Source: Enterobacter sp. BIGb0383
GTDB taxonomy: Bacteria > Pseudomonadota > Gammaproteobacteria > Enterobacterales > Enterobacteriaceae
Direction of reading: 5' to 3'
NCBI RefSeq assembly: GCF_003751845.1
Contig: NZ_RJKQ01000001.1
Location: forward strand, 682,001 to 746,000
Length of the DNA stretch: 64,000 bases
Below the pieces are notes generated by a model. It did no database searches and was not told where the DNA came from. It saw nothing but the letters and a program-made list of their open reading frames with translations. Shown one piece after another: positions 46,133 through 57,173 of the stretch; positions within the stretch are counted from its first letter, which is position 1, and every line of letters starts with the position of its first letter. The position numbers and the translations under genes were made by a program.

Positions 46133-47458
46133 ATGGAATTCAATGAACATACCGGTGTTATGGAAGATAAATACGTTGCCATTGGTCTTGAATGGCTAAG
46201 TCAGATGCAGGGCGATAAAGAAACATTCCTATCACGTCTGCAAAGCGCACAGCATCAGTATATTAATGTGACTAACGATGCGGCCTTTTTTGGCAAAGAT
46301 TTTGACATCACGCTTTATGGAACGGATATTGTCGCGAGTTTCTTCGCGCAGGCGAAGTCCTTACTCGATAACCGGAGGGCTTATGACGTCAGCATCGCCT
46401 CCCATATTATTCCTTGGGTTAAACAGCTTGGCAGAAACTGTTACCTCATCGATACCATCCCGGGTGCCCGAGAACGGGCTAAGCGCATGTTAGATGATAA
46501 AAAGGTTAATCCCGACACAGTCTTGTTTGAACTGGTTATAGCCGGTAACTATGCCGATAAAGGGTATCAGGTGGAATTTATACCCGAACAGAAAGGGATA
46601 GCGAAAACACCGGATCTAAAATTTCGGGATAATGAAGGTCAGGATTTTTATATTGAGTGTAAAAGACTACAAAAAGGTAAATATGAGACTGAGGAGAAGG
46701 AACTCCATAAGAAATTGATAAATCATGAAGAAGCAATAAACATACTTTATAATTTTAATTTTTGGTTAGATATTATTTATAAGTCTGAGTTAAAGGATGT
46801 TCCCCATGACTATATTTATGAGCATCTTAAAAATTTTAATAACCAGCATTACTCATGGAGTGATGCTTATGGTCAGGGCGTGGTGAAGCCTGCCAGTCTT
46901 CACACACTGCACGAAGATATTCTAAAAAACGGGTCCATCATGTTCAATACGAAGTTTGCCCGACTGATAAAGGGGGCGGCACTGCGTGATGAGTATTACA
47001 ATATCTACGCACGGGCAAAATCAGATGACCGCGATCACCGATTTATTGAGTTTGTCGAGCAGGCATCCTTGGTCACATGGCGGTGCGTAAACCCAACATC
47101 CTTTGAGAGCCGTTCGAAACATGTCACTTCCCTTCTGAAAACAATCGACGATCAGCTTCTCCCGTATGGCCTTGGCATTGCTCATATCGCGATTGATGTC
47201 GATATTCAGGGTGATGTTGCTGACAAACGTCGCCAGAAAAATGCGGAAGCCATCTCTCGCTTTACGCCCCGCTCAAAGCTGTGCCGGACGATGGTTCATT
47301 ACATGGTGCCAAGGATTGATGAAGATTCAGCGTGGATGGTGGATGAAACATTTGATGAAAGCCTGAACTATCCTCCCGAGTTTGCTTTTACGCCGAGAGT
47401 TGCCGTGTTTACGGACTCTGAGATCCTAGACAATGATCTGCCTGGATGGCGTCAGTAA
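46133..47458 (+). CDS. Putative PD-(D/E)xK nuclease
   Basis: Protein of 441 residues. A restriction-endonuclease-like core is visible: Glu133 in LFELVIAGNYADKGYQVEF, TPDLKF with Asp161, then FYIECKRLQ with Glu175 and Lys177. The first 120 residues and the C-terminal 250 are helical or mixed and unrecognised. ATG at 46133 follows GGAGA by six bases. Codon use is AT-rich in the middle. It faces the IetS gene with 76 bases between stops. The nuclease call is from motif spacing only. Confidence 0.65.
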   Translation: MEFNEHTGVMEDKYVAIGLEWLSQMQGDKETFLSRLQSAQHQYINVTNDAAFFGKDFDITLYGTDIVASFFAQAKSLLDNRRAYDVSIASHIIPWVKQLGRNCYLIDTIPGARERAKRMLDDKKVNPDTVLFELVIAGNYADKGYQVEFIPEQKGIAKTPDLKFRDNEGQDFYIECKRLQKGKYETEEKELHKKLINHEEAINILYNFNFWLDIIYKSELKDVPHDYIYEHLKNFNNQHYSWSDAYGQGVVKPASLHTLHEDILKNGSIMFNTKFARLIKGAALRDEYYNIYARAKSDDRDHRFIEFVEQASLVTWRCVNPTSFESRSKHVTSLLKTIDDQLLPYGLGIAHIAIDVDIQGDVADKRRQKNAEAISRFTPRSKLCRTMVHYMVPRIDEDSAWMVDETFDESLNYPPEFAFTPRVAVFTDSEILDNDLPGWRQ

Positions 47459-47534
47459 CCCGATTAAAATCGACGATGCTAGGTATATTAAGCCCGATGA
47501 TTTCCCCTCACTGAGCGGGAAGTCACGGGTATTA

Positions 47535-50039
47535 TCAGGTCACGATATGGACGGCATTTTGAATGAGCGTCTCTACTTTCACTTCAACAGGAGTCAGCAG
47601 ATCCACGTCAACACCCGGTACATGAATCGAAACAATCAGACTGTAGCGTGCGTCTGAATCGTATCGCTCCAGGGCCTGACGCGTTCGCCACCATCCTTGT
47701 GCAGGAAAAACGGCAAGCTTGCCACAGTTCGCCAACTCAGCGGCTGAGCCCCGCCAGATATCCTGATGTAGCGAGCCGCGGTGACGCTGATTAGCGCCTA
47801 AAAGCCAGTTGTTATCATTTCCCGTTCGGCGGTCCCCTTCTTCTTCCGCGGCGGCATTCACTCGCACAATGAAGTCTTCATCCCTTTCATGAGGACGCTT
47901 CATCACGAAACGCAGGCGGTGAGAAGGATAATGGAAGCGTGATTTATGCCCGCGGGCGGACGGATTCGGTTCAATGAAATAGGAAAGCGTTACGTGCATC
48001 TCAACCTCAACACCCTGCAGAGCCAGAAGTTCATCCACAGGCCAAGGCAGAGCATGCAGGTTCATGTCCCGGGTTTTTACACCTTTGCGTGTTTTAATAT
48101 AAGGCTTGAGGCTACTCTCCTCCACCAACGTCAGACTGTTGCTGACGCTCCAACAGGCCAGCTCCATATCGGGAACTCCCCATCCGCAATGGCGTACCAA
48201 GCTGGCATAACCCGTCTGACTGTTCGGAGGGAACATACGCAGCATTTCCGGTGTCCAGCGCGCAGAATGAGTAATGAGCGCGCGGATGGTCTCAGGGCGA
48301 TAGCCAGGATAAAGATCCATCAGACTGGCAGCCATTCGGGCACATAACGCAGAGGCCGCGCTGGTAGCGTTAGTTGTCCAGTAAAGACGACGATGTGGAT
48401 TGTATGCGGTAGTTAAAAGTTCTAGCTCAGGGAAGTTGTCTGCATCGTTACCGTTGGATGCTGCGTTACCGCCCTCAAACACTACGTCAGGCTTAAGCGG
48501 CCATTCACTGCTCCAGGCTGAAGAGGTTGAGGAAAATGGGCTTACGCCGCCCGCAGCTGCGACAGGCCTGAAATCAGCGTAATCCAGCGTGGTTTTCTCC
48601 GTAAAGGCCCCAACAGTCAGCGCATTCCACGCCTGCCCTGGATCGTGTATCTGATTGACCGACAGGCTGTCCGGATAGGTATTCCAGTGATTGCGGTCAA
48701 AAATATTGCCCGCTGAGAGCACAAACAAACGCGGGATAGGAGCCTCCGCGTCAGCATCGGCGGCCAAGCTGTCCACCATCGCCGACCAGGCAGATGGGCG
48801 GCCAAAATCACGGTAGAACGTTGACGTTACAGCAGAACTGAAAACGCGGCGCCTGCTGCCGTTAAAGACCTCTGGCCGATTTACCGCCTCGCTGAACAGA
48901 CGGGCGTGCTGTTTTGCTTCACCCACGTTTGCGCCCTGCGCAGGCGTAAGTTTCACCGACTCGAGGCGATGCCTGATGACAAGGGAGTTTCCGGAGGAGA
49001 GCGCATCATAAAGGTCACCGAATGCAGCCAAACCCGCCATGCCTGTACCGTGGTCGGCACGATCGTCAGTCCCCCAGTCTGGATTGACGGTATGCATATC
49101 ATTTACGCTCAGGAGTGGTTCAAGGAGAGGGTGTCCCCGGTTAACGCCCGAGTCAAGAAGGCACACAAAGGGAACATCTTCATCTTCGGCGGGAGCTTCA
49201 AGGCGAAGTAGCATTTCCTGAGCCCACAGGCGCTGATCATCCTGCCTGAGCCCGGTGAAAAATTCTGCCGTGTCTTTAGCCCGCCGCAATTCGGCAATAC
49301 AGTTAAGTAGCATTGCGCCCTGCGCGAGCTGATGCTGAGACCCAAACATCCAGGTCACGGTGCGCTCAGGAAATGTCACAATATGCTCACTTACCTCACA
49401 GTGTGTTGCTTCTACAAGCACCCTGAAATCGTGAAGAACGGCTACGCGATTGCCTTTCACGGGGAGCCAGACTTCCCACCAGAATGCCAGCGCTTCGTCC
49501 GCTGGGAGCAGGTCCGGAACATCAGTCCAGAGAGAGCGGAGGGTTGCGAGACGAATGTCCGCCAAGGTGTTAATCAGTGGCTTATTATCAGCGGCGACAC
49601 CATCCGCGCGTGTTTTCCGGTTTACATAATCAATCAGATACTTTTCGAAGTGCTCGATTTTCCCTTCGGGAATAAACACATTTGCTGAGATAACATCCCC
49701 ATCCTTTCGCAAACTCAGCAGCTCGATTCGTTGTGCCGGGTCACGTGGCGTTTCGTACTTCAGGCTTTCAAAGGCCAGTGGCACATCCGCCCGGCCCACA
49801 AATTCCACCTGTACACCCGCACCGCTGCGCAGTTCGGCCTGGTCCTGCGCTTCCTGGTTCTGAGCTGCGATAATACGTATATGCTCGAGTCGACTCAGGA
49901 GGAATCCGGCGTGCTGTTCCCGGTTGAGTTCGGGCAGTGCAGGACGGTTACCACGCGAGGTATGAGCAGTATATCTGAGCGCTGTTGATGTTCCTGGGAG
50001 TGTCAGGTGTAGTCTTCGTTTATTCTTGGGTTCCGTCAT
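47535..50039 (-). CDS. ietS: Subtilisin-like serine peptidase, IetS type
   Basis: S8-family protein of 834 residues. The catalytic triad is visible: Asp296 in VCLLDSGVNRGHPLL, His330 in RADHGTGMAGLA and Ser560 in TTNATSAASAL, with oxyanion Asn445 in LSAGN. A 285-residue N-terminal domain and a 230-residue C-terminal domain flank it. No signal peptide, so cytoplasmic. Its start overlaps the AAA+ gene by 20 bases. A paired ATPase and intracellular subtilase is the layout of the IetAS phage-defence system; assignment rests on this architecture. Confidence 0.82.
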   Translation of the reverse strand: MTEPKNKRRLHLTLPGTSTALRYTAHTSRGNRPALPELNREQHAGFLLSRLEHIRIIAAQNQEAQDQAELRSGAGVQVEFVGRADVPLAFESLKYETPRDPAQRIELLSLRKDGDVISANVFIPEGKIEHFEKYLIDYVNRKTRADGVAADNKPLINTLADIRLATLRSLWTDVPDLLPADEALAFWWEVWLPVKGNRVAVLHDFRVLVEATHCEVSEHIVTFPERTVTWMFGSQHQLAQGAMLLNCIAELRRAKDTAEFFTGLRQDDQRLWAQEMLLRLEAPAEDEDVPFVCLLDSGVNRGHPLLEPLLSVNDMHTVNPDWGTDDRADHGTGMAGLAAFGDLYDALSSGNSLVIRHRLESVKLTPAQGANVGEAKQHARLFSEAVNRPEVFNGSRRRVFSSAVTSTFYRDFGRPSAWSAMVDSLAADADAEAPIPRLFVLSAGNIFDRNHWNTYPDSLSVNQIHDPGQAWNALTVGAFTEKTTLDYADFRPVAAAGGVSPFSSTSSAWSSEWPLKPDVVFEGGNAASNGNDADNFPELELLTTAYNPHRRLYWTTNATSAASALCARMAASLMDLYPGYRPETIRALITHSARWTPEMLRMFPPNSQTGYASLVRHCGWGVPDMELACWSVSNSLTLVEESSLKPYIKTRKGVKTRDMNLHALPWPVDELLALQGVEVEMHVTLSYFIEPNPSARGHKSRFHYPSHRLRFVMKRPHERDEDFIVRVNAAAEEEGDRRTGNDNNWLLGANQRHRGSLHQDIWRGSAAELANCGKLAVFPAQGWWRTRQALERYDSDARYSLIVSIHVPGVDVDLLTPVEVKVETLIQNAVHIVT

Positions 50040-51093
50040 TTTTCGCTGGACTCAGTCCCTTATTCGTTAGCCTTCTACCGATAACATGCCGCTCTTCAAG
50101 CGCTTTTTTAAGTAGGTTCAGCTCCGCGCGACTGCTGTCATTCATGATGGCATCTTTGATTGATTCATCTGCTGCACGGCAGATTTCCGCATAGCTTAGT
50201 CCTTCCAGAAGTGCGGCCACACTGGCTTTGCGGAACGGTTTAGGAGCAAAGTCGCCCAAACGCGTCTGCAGCAGAGCCTGCGCCTGCTTCACAGAGGGTA
50301 GATGATATTCAATTACGTCATCAAACCGGCGGAACAGTGCATAATCAAGAGCTTCAGCATGGTTAGTTGCAGCAATAATGACGCTGTTTGAATGGTCCTG
50401 TTCAATCATCTGCAGAAAGCTGTTCAGTACTCGACGAATTTCACCCACATCGTTAGTGAGGGTGCGCTGCGAACCAATAGCATCAAACTCATCAAAGAAA
50501 TAGACGCCACGGATCTCAGCGATGGCATCAAACACCTGACGCAGCTTTGCGGCGGTTTCACCCATAAACTTAGTGATAAGCGCGTCCAGGCGAACCTGAA
50601 AAAGCGGGATCCCAAGCTCGCCAGCCAGCGCAGAGGCGGTCATAGTCTTTCCTGTTCCTGGCGGTCCAACCAGCAACACTTTGCGGCGAGGTGACAGCCC
50701 GTGTTCACGAATGCGGTTCATCATCCGCTGCTCGCGGATGATTCGCTGAAGCTGAGATTCGGCTGAGGCTTCCAGCACAACATCAGACAAACGGTAGTCT
50801 GGTTCGCTGATACTGAGCAGGTTGCCAAGATCGGTACGAGACTTCGCAGCACCGGCGAGCGGTACAAGCTTGCCGTCTTTACCGCTGGCAAGCTTTGCTT
50901 TGCCTTTGTCAAGCATACCTACCAGCTCTTCAGCCAGCCGACCATGTCCCTGCCGTGCTTCGTGCGCAGCAACTTGCATGGCCACTGAGTAAAAGTGTCC
51001 ATCATCGCGACTGATATGCGATTTAATAAGTGCTTTAATTTGCTCTGCGCTTGCCACGTTGTTAACCCTGCTATTCTGAGCCTGTAGAGGCAT
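50020..51093 (-). CDS. ietA: AAA+ ATPase, IetA type
   Basis: ATPase of 357 residues. The Walker A motif GPPGTGKT (143-150), Walker B YFFDEFDAIG with Asp201-Glu202, sensor AATN (244) and arginine finger FRRFDD (255-256) are intact. The classic AAA subgroup is related to spastin/FtsH-like remodellers. The N-terminal 100 residues probably recognise partner or substrate. First gene of the ietA-ietS unit, with coupled translation. Likely senses infection or controls the protease, by analogy with IetAS. Confidence 0.85.
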   Translation of the reverse strand: MPLQAQNSRVNNVASAEQIKALIKSHISRDDGHFYSVAMQVAAHEARQGHGRLAEELVGMLDKGKAKLASGKDGKLVPLAGAAKSRTDLGNLLSISEPDYRLSDVVLEASAESQLQRIIREQRMMNRIREHGLSPRRKVLLVGPPGTGKTMTASALAGELGIPLFQVRLDALITKFMGETAAKLRQVFDAIAEIRGVYFFDEFDAIGSQRTLTNDVGEIRRVLNSFLQMIEQDHSNSVIIAATNHAEALDYALFRRFDDVIEYHLPSVKQAQALLQTRLGDFAPKPFRKASVAALLEGLSYAEICRAADESIKDAIMNDSSRAELNLLKKALEERHVIGRRLTNKGLSPAKNDGTQE

Positions 51094-51364
51094 TCATTCC
51101 TTTAAGAGTGTAGCAATGAAGCGGATCCCGAGTAAATGTTATTCACCCTCTACACCACAATTAAGCCCCATAGAAATCACGGTGTGTTGCGCCGAAAAAT
51201 TACTAGCCATTCAATTTCAGAATGGCCTTAAACCTTGCTGTTTTTTCAGGTTCTGAACACTACAACGACATTTGGTGATAACGATTGAATGTCTGCACCT
51301 CGCTCAAAGCCGACCTTGCCAATACAGCCCTCCTCCCAGGCATCCACCAGTCCCACAATCCCCC
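51094..51364. other. Gene-free stretch between ietA and the trg terminator
   Basis: About 270 bases that should carry the ietA promoter. No credible open frame or recognised repeat. It is the right-hand junction of the accessory block with the trg backbone. Confidence 0.5.
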
Positions 51365-51398
51365 AAAAAAAATGGCAAACCCCCAATAGGTTTGCCAT
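51365..51398 (-). terminator. Terminator of trg
   Basis: ATGGCAAACC (51372-51381) pairs with GGTTTGCCAT (51389-51398). On the minus strand a run of eight T residues follows. It lies about 30 bases past the trg stop. Confidence 0.88.
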
Positions 51399-51430
51399 CC
51401 ACGCTTATCTCATTTCACCGGGCACCCGAC

Positions 51431-53122
51431 TCAAAACGTTTCCCAGTTATCCCCATCCGCCAGCGCCGGACGCTGTGGCGTATAAGTTGCTGCCGGAGCC
51501 GCTTTCTGTGCCGGACGTGGTTTCACCCCGCCCTGCAAACGGAATGTACCCACCGCTTCGGTCAGACGCGCCGCCTGCTCTTCGAGGGATGCAGCGGCAG
51601 CGGACGCTTCTTCCACCAGCGAGGCGTTCTGCTGGGTGACGTTATCCATCTCGGTGATGGCCTGGCCGACCTGCTCGATACCCCGGCTCTGCTCGTCGGA
51701 GGCCGCCGCGATTTCCAGCATAATATCGGTCACACGTTTAACGGCGGCGACGATTTCGGTCATGGTGCCGCCGGCAGAGACGACTTCATTTGAGCCCTGC
51801 TCAATCAGCGTAACGGACTCGCTGATCAGCCCTTCAATCTCTTTTGCCGCGTTGGCGCTGCGGCTTGCCAGAGTACGGACTTCGCTGGCCACCACCGCAA
51901 AACCACGCCCCTGTTCACCCGCGCGGGCGGCTTCCACCGCGGCGTTCAGCGCCAGGATATTAGTCTGGAAGGCAATGCTGTTAATCACCGCGGTGATTTC
52001 AGAGATTTTCTTCGAGCTGGTGGAAATATTGCTCATGGTTTTCACCACGCCGCTGACGATCTGGCCGCCGTGGCTGGCTTTATGAGACGCATCTTCCGCC
52101 AGTTTGGTGGCGTGATGGGCGTTGTCGGCGTTCTGTTTCACCGTCGCGGTCAGCTCTTCCATGCTGGCAGCGGTTTGCTCGATGGCCGCAGCCTGCTGCT
52201 CGGTACGTGACGAGAGGTCGGTGTTACCGGCGGAGATTTCGCTGGTACCGCGATAGATCTCTTCCACACCCTGGCGCACGGTGCCGACAGTGCCGGAAAG
52301 CGAATGCTGCATTTTCTGCAGATCGTGGCTCAGACGACCCACTTCGCTGCGTCCGGTCGGCTCATCGCCCATGGTCAGGTCGCCTTTCGCCACCATCTCA
52401 ATACGTTTCGCCGCGCGCTGGAGCGGATTAATCACCGTACGACGCAGCACCACAAAGGTCATCAGCGTCAGCAGTAGCGCCACGCCAAAGGCCACAACCA
52501 TAATGATCATCCCGGTCTGAGAACGCTGCTGGGCAGCGGCGCTCAGCGCATTGGCGCGGGCGGTACGGATGTCCACGGCCTTCAGGAGGATTTCATTATA
52601 GGCGGCGTCCAGCGGACGCGCTTCTTCGTTTTCATGGTTAATGATGGCTTCAAACATGCCGTTTTTGGCATATTTCAACATCGGCTGCATACCGGCCATA
52701 TAGGCATCGAAGCGGGTTTTCAGCTCGCCGTCCAGAGCCTCATCAGCCGGGGTTTTTACCCGACGATTCATATAGGCGTTGAAGTTATCCTGTGCCTGCT
52801 TAATACGCAGTTCGGACTCTTCGATATTGCGCTTCATATCTTCCATTTCGGCGATACGGCTGGCCGCACCGGCATGGATCATATTGATACGCGAAGAACG
52901 CAGCTCATTTGAGCTGTTGGAAAGCCCCATACGTACCTGAATTTCTTCAGTCACGTCGCGCTGATCGTTATCACCCGCCATCAGGTAATACGCGGCCAGA
53001 CCGGAGCTCAGAGCAAACAGCAATAAAATACCGCTAAAAATGGAGGAGAAAAGTGGAACCAAACGAATGTGATGCAAAAAACTCAGCTTCTGCGGCTTGA
53101 GTGTTGCTGCTGTGTTGTCCAT
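51431..53122 (-). CDS. trg: Methyl-accepting chemotaxis protein Trg (ribose/galactose)
   Basis: Receptor of 563 residues. The [13 protein letters not shown]-like start, first transmembrane helix (about 20-42), four-helix periplasmic domain, second helix (about 190-212), HAMP, and the signalling hairpin [29 protein letters not shown] match E. coli Trg, which senses ribose- and galactose-loaded binding proteins. ATG at 53122 corresponds to the family start. Unlike E. coli Trg it ends in a linker and NWETF, the CheR/CheB docking pentapeptide of Tsr and Tar. Backbone anchor at the right end of the accessory block. Confidence 0.92.
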   Translation of the reverse strand: MDNTAATLKPQKLSFLHHIRLVPLFSSIFSGILLLFALSSGLAAYYLMAGDNDQRDVTEEIQVRMGLSNSSNELRSSRINMIHAGAASRIAEMEDMKRNIEESELRIKQAQDNFNAYMNRRVKTPADEALDGELKTRFDAYMAGMQPMLKYAKNGMFEAIINHENEEARPLDAAYNEILLKAVDIRTARANALSAAAQQRSQTGMIIMVVAFGVALLLTLMTFVVLRRTVINPLQRAAKRIEMVAKGDLTMGDEPTGRSEVGRLSHDLQKMQHSLSGTVGTVRQGVEEIYRGTSEISAGNTDLSSRTEQQAAAIEQTAASMEELTATVKQNADNAHHATKLAEDASHKASHGGQIVSGVVKTMSNISTSSKKISEITAVINSIAFQTNILALNAAVEAARAGEQGRGFAVVASEVRTLASRSANAAKEIEGLISESVTLIEQGSNEVVSAGGTMTEIVAAVKRVTDIMLEIAAASDEQSRGIEQVGQAITEMDNVTQQNASLVEEASAAAASLEEQAARLTEAVGTFRLQGGVKPRPAQKAAPAATYTPQRPALADGDNWETF

Positions 53123-53249
53123 GGTAGTCGACTCTCTTCTGTAAGATATGAACACATTCACCCATCAAATCGTTATCGACAGATTTCCGCATTATCTTAT
53201 GGACAAGATCGTTATGTGCATCACAGTTCGCTACAAATAAATGCAAAAA

Positions 53250-53270
53250 GCCAGCGGAAAAACCGCTGGC
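53250..53270 (-). terminator. Terminator of frmA
   Basis: GCCAGCGG (53250-53257) pairs with CCGCTGGC (53263-53270) around AAAAA, with TTTTTGC following on the minus strand. It lies just past the frmA stop. Confidence 0.87.
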
Positions 53271-53277
53271 AGATGAG

Positions 53278-54724
<1,447 letters not shown>

Positions 54725-54738
54725 CGGGTGGCTCCTTG

Positions 54739-54760
54739 ATACTATAGGGGGGTATGGTAC
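54739..54760. promoter_or_regulatory. FrmR-type operator
   Basis: ATACTATA, six G residues, then TATGGTAC: the G-tract flanked by AT-rich inverted arms recognised by CsoR/FrmR-type repressors. It lies 15 bases upstream of the frmR start. Confidence 0.78.
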
Positions 54761-54876
54761 TTAAATTAAGAGGCGTTGTAAATACGACGGACTCAGCCCG
54801 TCTCTTTTGCGTAAAGATACCGGGCGAAGGCAAACAGGTCCCACACACAGTCTATGTGCCATTCCAGGAGGAAAAG

Positions 54877-55224
54877 ATGAGTTTTGAGCGAAAAAAGGAA
54901 CGCGCACTTGCCATTATGGAAAGTAAAAACATGTGGCGCAGTAACTATGCTCCGCCTGCGCTGCGTGGATTATGGAAATTAGGGCTAAAGATCCCACCCT
55001 TACCTTTCGCGTCATTCTGGCAAATTACAGTAATCATGGGGTCTGGATTTGGTTTTGTATGGGGACTCGCGATGTGGTCTGCCACATGGCAAGGGATGGG
55101 CGTCCCACCTTCCCTGGCGATACTCAGGAGTCTTTTCTGCGGGGTTTTATTTGGCGCAGGAATGGCCGCATTTCATGGGTGGCGTAGAAAGGTCAATGGC
55201 CTGCCGGAATGGAAAAACCTGTGA
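54877..55224 (+). CDS. DUF6404 family small membrane protein
   Basis: Protein of 115 residues, opening MSFERKKERALAIMES, with two hydrophobic segments (about 47-65 and 78-96) and a basic tail. The WRSNYAPPALRGLWKLG stretch is what I associate with DUF6404. CAGGAGGA precedes the ATG at 54877 by six bases. Function unknown. Confidence 0.75.
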   Translation: MSFERKKERALAIMESKNMWRSNYAPPALRGLWKLGLKIPPLPFASFWQITVIMGSGFGFVWGLAMWSATWQGMGVPPSLAILRSLFCGVLFGAGMAAFHGWRRKVNGLPEWKNL

Positions 55225-55476
55225 TTGACTTATAAACGACGCAGCATCGTTTAGATGCTGCTTCTGGCACGAAAGTGCGTGGCACTGAGGGTCCGCTGAG
55301 CGGGGAGCAGAAAATTCATTTCCCCAGTGGCACATGACCCGCTGTAGAACACTCTTCTCCAAATGCATACCCTGGAATTCCCAGGCCGCCAGACAACCCC
55401 CATAATGTGTTAATCCAGTCTAAATCTTTGCATTTCAGTCAGCATAATTCATGCGTGAATACCATCTGGATCATGT

Positions 55477-55983
55477 TTATTCAGGCGTAATCACTCTAAT
55501 GTCTGCGAGTTTGTTATCCCAAAAAGTGAATTCGATTCCTTGATGGGCATAAGTGATAGTATGTTCATGAGCGCCAGGAACTGAACCGAACGCCGAGATG
55601 ATGCTATTGCCTTCACGAGTAGGTGGCCCATAAACCTTAAGAACGTCATTTATTGAACTCTCTTTTCCTATACCTTTATCGGTTACACCGTCAAAAGTCA
55701 CATATCCAGGCAGCTTGTAGTAGAGGAAAATCGCCCTTATTCTGCCATCCTCTCCATATGAAACATCTAATCCCTTCGCGGGAAGGAATAAGTAACTCCC
55801 CTTTGTTACAAACTCGCTGGAAAACTGGGTTTTGGCGTATTGAATGGAGTCATTTAAAGAGAGGTTTTTTATGCCGACACCAGGGGTAATCAGAAATTCA
55901 TGATCATTTTTCGAATGGGATTCAGTCAATCCGCACCCTGTTAAAATTAAGCAAAAAACACTAATCAGCAAAGCCCTAACCAT
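55477..55983 (-). CDS. Putative lipoprotein
   Basis: Protein of 168 residues with a lipoprotein signal (LILTGCGL, Cys17). The mature part contains NDVLKVYGPPTREG and GIEFTFWDNKLADIRV, seen in small SmpA/OmlA-like lipoproteins with beta folds. ATG at 55983 is chosen for the signal peptide. AT-rich. Function unknown. Confidence 0.72.
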   Translation of the reverse strand: MVRALLISVFCLILTGCGLTESHSKNDHEFLITPGVGIKNLSLNDSIQYAKTQFSSEFVTKGSYLFLPAKGLDVSYGEDGRIRAIFLYYKLPGYVTFDGVTDKGIGKESSINDVLKVYGPPTREGNSIISAFGSVPGAHEHTITYAHQGIEFTFWDNKLADIRVITPE

Positions 55984-56310
55984 ATGTAATCCCTTAAGAT
56001 ATTCCCCAATGGTGATTCGTGCCATATAAGTTACAAAAATCAAATGTGGCTATGAAACTTCTTAAACGTGGCTTCGTTGTCATCAACCCACTTTGCGATG
56101 CCAGGTTACCGTTAACCACTTCACGCTGCAACCGCGCTATCGTAACAGTCACAACCGGGCGCATACTACCTTCCAGGCCGTATTGTAAGTATCCTGTCCA
56201 GACGGGCCACGTGCTTTCAGATATCTGACCTAACGAGCCATCGCATTTGTGATGCCCGCTGCTCGCACACTGACAACATTAATGATGTCTGCCGACATAA
56301 GGAAATGAAC
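55984..56310. other. Gene-free stretch before a small membrane protein
   Basis: About 327 bases. A 69-codon open frame is present (56019-56228) but has no ribosome site and a composition unlike a protein, so it is not called. The end holds AAGGA before the gene at 56311. Nothing else recognised. Confidence 0.5.
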
Positions 56311-56556
56311 ATGGACTATAAGACAGTGGCGCTGTCCTGCATAATCTTTATCACGGCTATCTTGATGCTGTTACATGGCATCAGAGGAGCTCAGACAGGC
56401 GTGATTGTTGAAAGCAGAAAAGGCTCGTCGGTGAAAGATTACTATTACCGGGGCGATATTGGCTTTTACGTTAATGTCTTTTTTTACATCACTGGTGGCA
56501 CTGCTATGGTGGGTTTCTCAGCCTGGCTTTTAATGAGGGGCTTAGGGTACTGGTAA
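56311..56556 (+). CDS. Small membrane protein, hypothetical
   Basis: Protein of 81 residues with two hydrophobic helices (about 6-22 and 52-73). ATG at 56311 is preferred to one two codons upstream because AAGGA then stands seven bases away. No family recognised. Confidence 0.6.
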   Translation: MDYKTVALSCIIFITAILMLLHGIRGAQTGVIVESRKGSSVKDYYYRGDIGFYVNVFFYITGGTAMVGFSAWLLMRGLGYW

Positions 56557-56590
56557 TCCCCGCACCAGATTAAGTTGCTACTTTTAACGA

Positions 56591-56830
56591 ATGAACAATC
56601 CGGGAGTTAAGACGTTGAAAACCGACTGGCACAGCGCATTGCTTACTCGTTCAACTGCCGTAGATAAAAACTACAAAAACACGCAAAACGTTCGTCGTTT
56701 CATGATGGATCAGTGCGGTGAGCATTTCCGTTTCGATCGCGAGTTCATGGCCTGGATTCGCGATGATACCCCCAAAAATTTGGGCGATGTGGTCGATGAG
56801 TGGCAGCGCAGGCAAGGATTAGCTACATAG
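56591..56830 (+). CDS. DUF6434 domain protein
   Basis: Protein of 79 residues. DWHSALLTRSTAVDKNYKNT and FRFDREFMAWI resemble DUF6434, often found at the end of SAP-domain or small regulatory proteins. No good ribosome site is seen, so the start is uncertain. Overlaps the end of the convergent DUF6500 gene by eight bases. Confidence 0.65.
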   Translation: MNNPGVKTLKTDWHSALLTRSTAVDKNYKNTQNVRRFMMDQCGEHFRFDREFMAWIRDDTPKNLGDVVDEWQRRQGLAT

Positions 56831-57038
56831 CCAGCACCAACACCTTTATCTTCTCCGCCTTCTCAAAATGGTCCAGCTTCATTTCCATAATCCACCAGTG
56901 GGCTACTTCCATCAGCAATTCCGGGTCGTCATTTTTATTGGCGAAGAATGCATAAAACGACAGCCCTACACCGTTTCCTTTCGCGGCAATTTTCGCATCA
57001 CAAACGTTGATGATTTTAGCCTTAATACTTGCTCTCAT
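56823..57038 (-). CDS. DUF6500 family protein
   Basis: Protein of 71 residues: opening MRASIKAKIINVCDAKIAAKG-like helix, then GVGLSFYAFFANKNDDPELL, the pattern of DUF6500. ATG at 57038 follows AGGAG; a longer in-frame extension that adds a hydrophobic leader is rejected. Function unknown. Confidence 0.72.
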   Translation of the reverse strand: MRASIKAKIINVCDAKIAAKGNGVGLSFYAFFANKNDDPELLMEVAHWWIMEMKLDHFEKAEKIKVLVLAM

Positions 57039-57173
57039 TGGTTCTCCTGAGGGATCCCTGCCGCATAGAAAACCACTGTATATAAAACCAGGCCACCTGT
57101 CAGCCATGGCTTCACCCATCTCATAGAAATAATTAGTTACATTTAGTGCAAGACACATCGCGACACAATTAAA

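Noticed and set aside
56019-56228. Open frame of 69 codons before a small membrane protein
   Set aside because: No ribosome site, no family and atypical composition.
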